DNA of 34,444 bases from a virus. Below the pieces are notes generated by a model that was given only the letters and a program-made list of their open reading frames with translations, was not told where the DNA came from and searched no databases. The stretch's first letter is position 1. Each line of letters starts with the position of its first letter. Position numbers and translations under genes: made by a program. The DNA lies in IMG/VR virus record IMGVR_UViG_3300027759_000246, positions 1 to 34,444 of that record; one strand, written 5' to 3'. This document shows, in pieces, positions 33,376 to 34,444 of this stretch.

Positions 33376-33768
33376 ATGACACAAGTTATTATATACACCA
33401 ATGAAAATGGCAATGTCTCGGTTTGCTATCCGACCGGCGAGTTACCGATTGAAGATGTATTGACAAAAGATTGCCCAGAAGACGCGATCATTATCGATGC
33501 CGACACTTTGCCACAGAGCGATAATGATTTCTTCGATGCTTGGCGACTAATCAATGGTGTAGTTGTTGTTGATCTTGAGGCGGCAAAAAATATACTGTTT
33601 GATAAGTTGAATGCACTTGCAAAAATGACGGTTGATCAACGCAACATGAATAAGGCCATCGGTATAGAAAACGTAGTGTCCGATGCTGACTTTATCGCCA
33701 GCCTGACCGCTAAACGCGCCGCTATTGCGGATGCTACATCGACTGCCGAACTTCGCACTATACTATAA
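33376..33768 (+). CDS. FFDAW-family small protein near fibre genes
   Basis: A 130-residue protein. It starts with a strand (TQVIIYTNENGNVSVCYP), followed by an acidic middle (LTKDCPEDAIIIDAD) and the motif SDNDFFDAWRLINGVVVVDLEAAK. The last 50 residues are helical. The FFDAWRL segment and the helix after it parallel the 116-residue protein at 31317, so the two are probably distant paralogues flanking the long fibre. No function is known. The stop codon lies inside the late-promoter box at 33764. Confidence 0.65.
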   Translation: MTQVIIYTNENGNVSVCYPTGELPIEDVLTKDCPEDAIIIDADTLPQSDNDFFDAWRLINGVVVVDLEAAKNILFDKLNALAKMTVDQRNMNKAIGIENVVSDADFIASLTAKRAAIADATSTAELRTIL

Positions 33769-33771
33769 ATA
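33764..33771 (+). promoter_or_regulatory. T4-type late promoter TATAAATA before the 112-residue gene
   Basis: A perfect box overlapping the stop codon of the upstream gene, the same arrangement as before gp8. It ends 20 bases before the next ATG, which leaves just enough space for a start site and a short leader. Confidence 0.6.
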
Positions 33772-33791
33772 TATAAAAATCAGGTAATCTA

Positions 33792-34130
33792 ATGGCATCA
33801 TATGTAGAACTTTATGTAGATCAAGGCACAAACTTCAAGAACGTCATCTATATTACAGATGACTTGACGAACGCCTATGTCAATATCTCTGGTTATGTCA
33901 TAAAGAGTCAAATTCGCCGTTCATATTACTCAGCAAATACTTCAGCCAATATTAATTGCCAGATTACCGATGCCGCTAACGGAGAGATCACTCTAACACT
34001 AGCACCAGGCGTCACATCAAACATCAGAGCTGGTCGATATCTATTCGACGTTACTGCAACAGATTCAAATCAATTTTCTTCTAGGATACTTGAAGGTCTC
34101 ATAACACTTACGCCAAGGGTTACAGTATAA
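33792..34130 (+). CDS. Small beta-rich structural protein (BppU-N-like)
   Basis: A 112-residue protein whose features recall the N-terminal domain of phage baseplate upper proteins and related proteins of aquatic T4-like phages. These are VELYVDQGTNFKNVIYITDD at the start, NISGYVIKSQIRRSYYS, then ANGEITLTLAP and AGRYLFDVTATD before a final strand LITLTPRVTV. The predicted fold is an immunoglobulin-like sandwich. It may anchor adjacent fibre or wedge parts. It is followed directly by the truncated last gene. A weak AGG lies ahead of the ATG. Confidence 0.65.
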   Translation: MASYVELYVDQGTNFKNVIYITDDLTNAYVNISGYVIKSQIRRSYYSANTSANINCQITDAANGEITLTLAPGVTSNIRAGRYLFDVTATDSNQFSSRILEGLITLTPRVTV

Positions 34131-34444
34131 ATGAGAATAGTCTTAGGTTCTGAAGCAAATAGACTACAGATTAGAACTGTTACAACCAGACCTGAAACTC
34201 CGGTTACATATCTCTATGGTCTGTATGATGTTGACTTTGATAGATTTGCATTATCTAACGGGCAAATACTCATATATAATACAGAGAGTGAAAAGTGGAA
34301 TGCGGTTGACAGATTTGTGGCAGCCAGTTTACCACCAGATGAACCGCACTATGGTGATATATGGTATTATACCGTAGAAAACAAACTGCTCATGTGGGTT
34401 ACAGATGGTGTTGGTGAGTTCTGGTTTGACTTTTTACCTCCAAT
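34131..34444 (+). CDS. Tail-associated protein, truncated at the window edge
   Basis: An open frame of 104 complete codons that continues past the end of the window, starting MRIVLGSEANRLQIRTV one base after the previous stop. The part seen is rich in aromatic residues: ILIYNTESEKWNAVDRF and then GDIWYYTVENKLLMWV, with Trp-Tyr spacing typical of short beta-hairpin repeats in phage structural proteins. No catalytic motif is visible. Identity cannot be decided without the rest of the gene. Confidence 0.6.
   Translation, partial: MRIVLGSEANRLQIRTVTTRPETPVTYLYGLYDVDFDRFALSNGQILIYNTESEKWNAVDRFVAASLPPDEPHYGDIWYYTVENKLLMWVTDGVGEFWFDFLPP

Noticed and set aside
1-34444. tRNA genes, CRISPR arrays, insertion sequences, integrase or attachment sites
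   Set aside because: Reading both strands I saw no cloverleaf-like element, spaced repeat array, transposase or recombinase. Almost all sequence is occupied by phage structural genes.

Overview
The window is a late-gene segment of a T4-like contractile-tailed phage (Caudoviricetes, myovirus morphology). Recognisable T4 core proteins are gp32, gp51, gp26, gp4, gp48, gp53, gp27, gp5, gp25, gp6, gp7 and gp8. The gp32 without zinc-finger cysteines, the order 48-53-27-5-25-6-7-8 and the giant tail protein beginning with a DUF4815-type domain resemble the aquatic and cyanophage-like branch of T4-like phages more than coliphage T4. That placement is inferred from remembered family features, not from a search. 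The host cannot be named from this window. I see no tRNA, CRISPR array, insertion sequence or integrase.

Layout. (1) 1-830: the 3' part of the single-stranded DNA-binding protein gp32, closed by a strong rho-independent terminator. (2) 829-5545, minus strand: a tight six-gene operon. In transcription order it holds gp4 head-completion nuclease, a gp2-like protein, a gp19/gp54-family tube protein, gp26, gp51, and a 715-residue protein carrying a phage tail lysozyme-like domain followed by an SGNH hydrolase domain. (3) 5545-17762, plus strand: the baseplate set gp48, gp53, gp27, gp5 OB-fold protein, a separate gp5-like beta-helical spike, gp25, gp6, gp7 and gp8. (4) 17780-24415: a 2211-codon tail structural gene interrupted in frame by what looks like a complete, endonuclease-free intein of 163 residues at 22187-22675. 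(5) 24425-34444: a 65-residue coiled-coil protein, then an array of short adhesin/fibre genes, a pectate-lyase-fold tailspike and several small accessory proteins. The last gene is cut by the window edge.

How the parts work together. gp27, gp5 and the spike form the central hub. gp48 and the gp19/gp54-like protein start the tail tube. gp53, gp25, gp6, gp7 and gp8 form the wedges. gp26 and gp51 assist hub assembly. The giant protein and the adhesin array would build the peripheral host-contact structures. Tail-associated cell-wall hydrolysis appears to have been moved off the hub: neither gp5-like protein has a lysozyme domain, while the minus-strand 715-residue protein has one.

Regulation. 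Perfect T4 late-promoter boxes (TATAAATA) lie between genes before gp48 (5545), gp8 (16400) and the 112-residue gene (33764). Others lie inside genes at 24478, 31145 and 32257. Many junctions are TAATG stop/start overlaps, which suggests translational coupling. The main discovery candidate is the intein in the tail protein. Next are the two-enzyme tail protein, the split hub/spike, the modular adhesin cassettes and two coding-region or leader hairpins.
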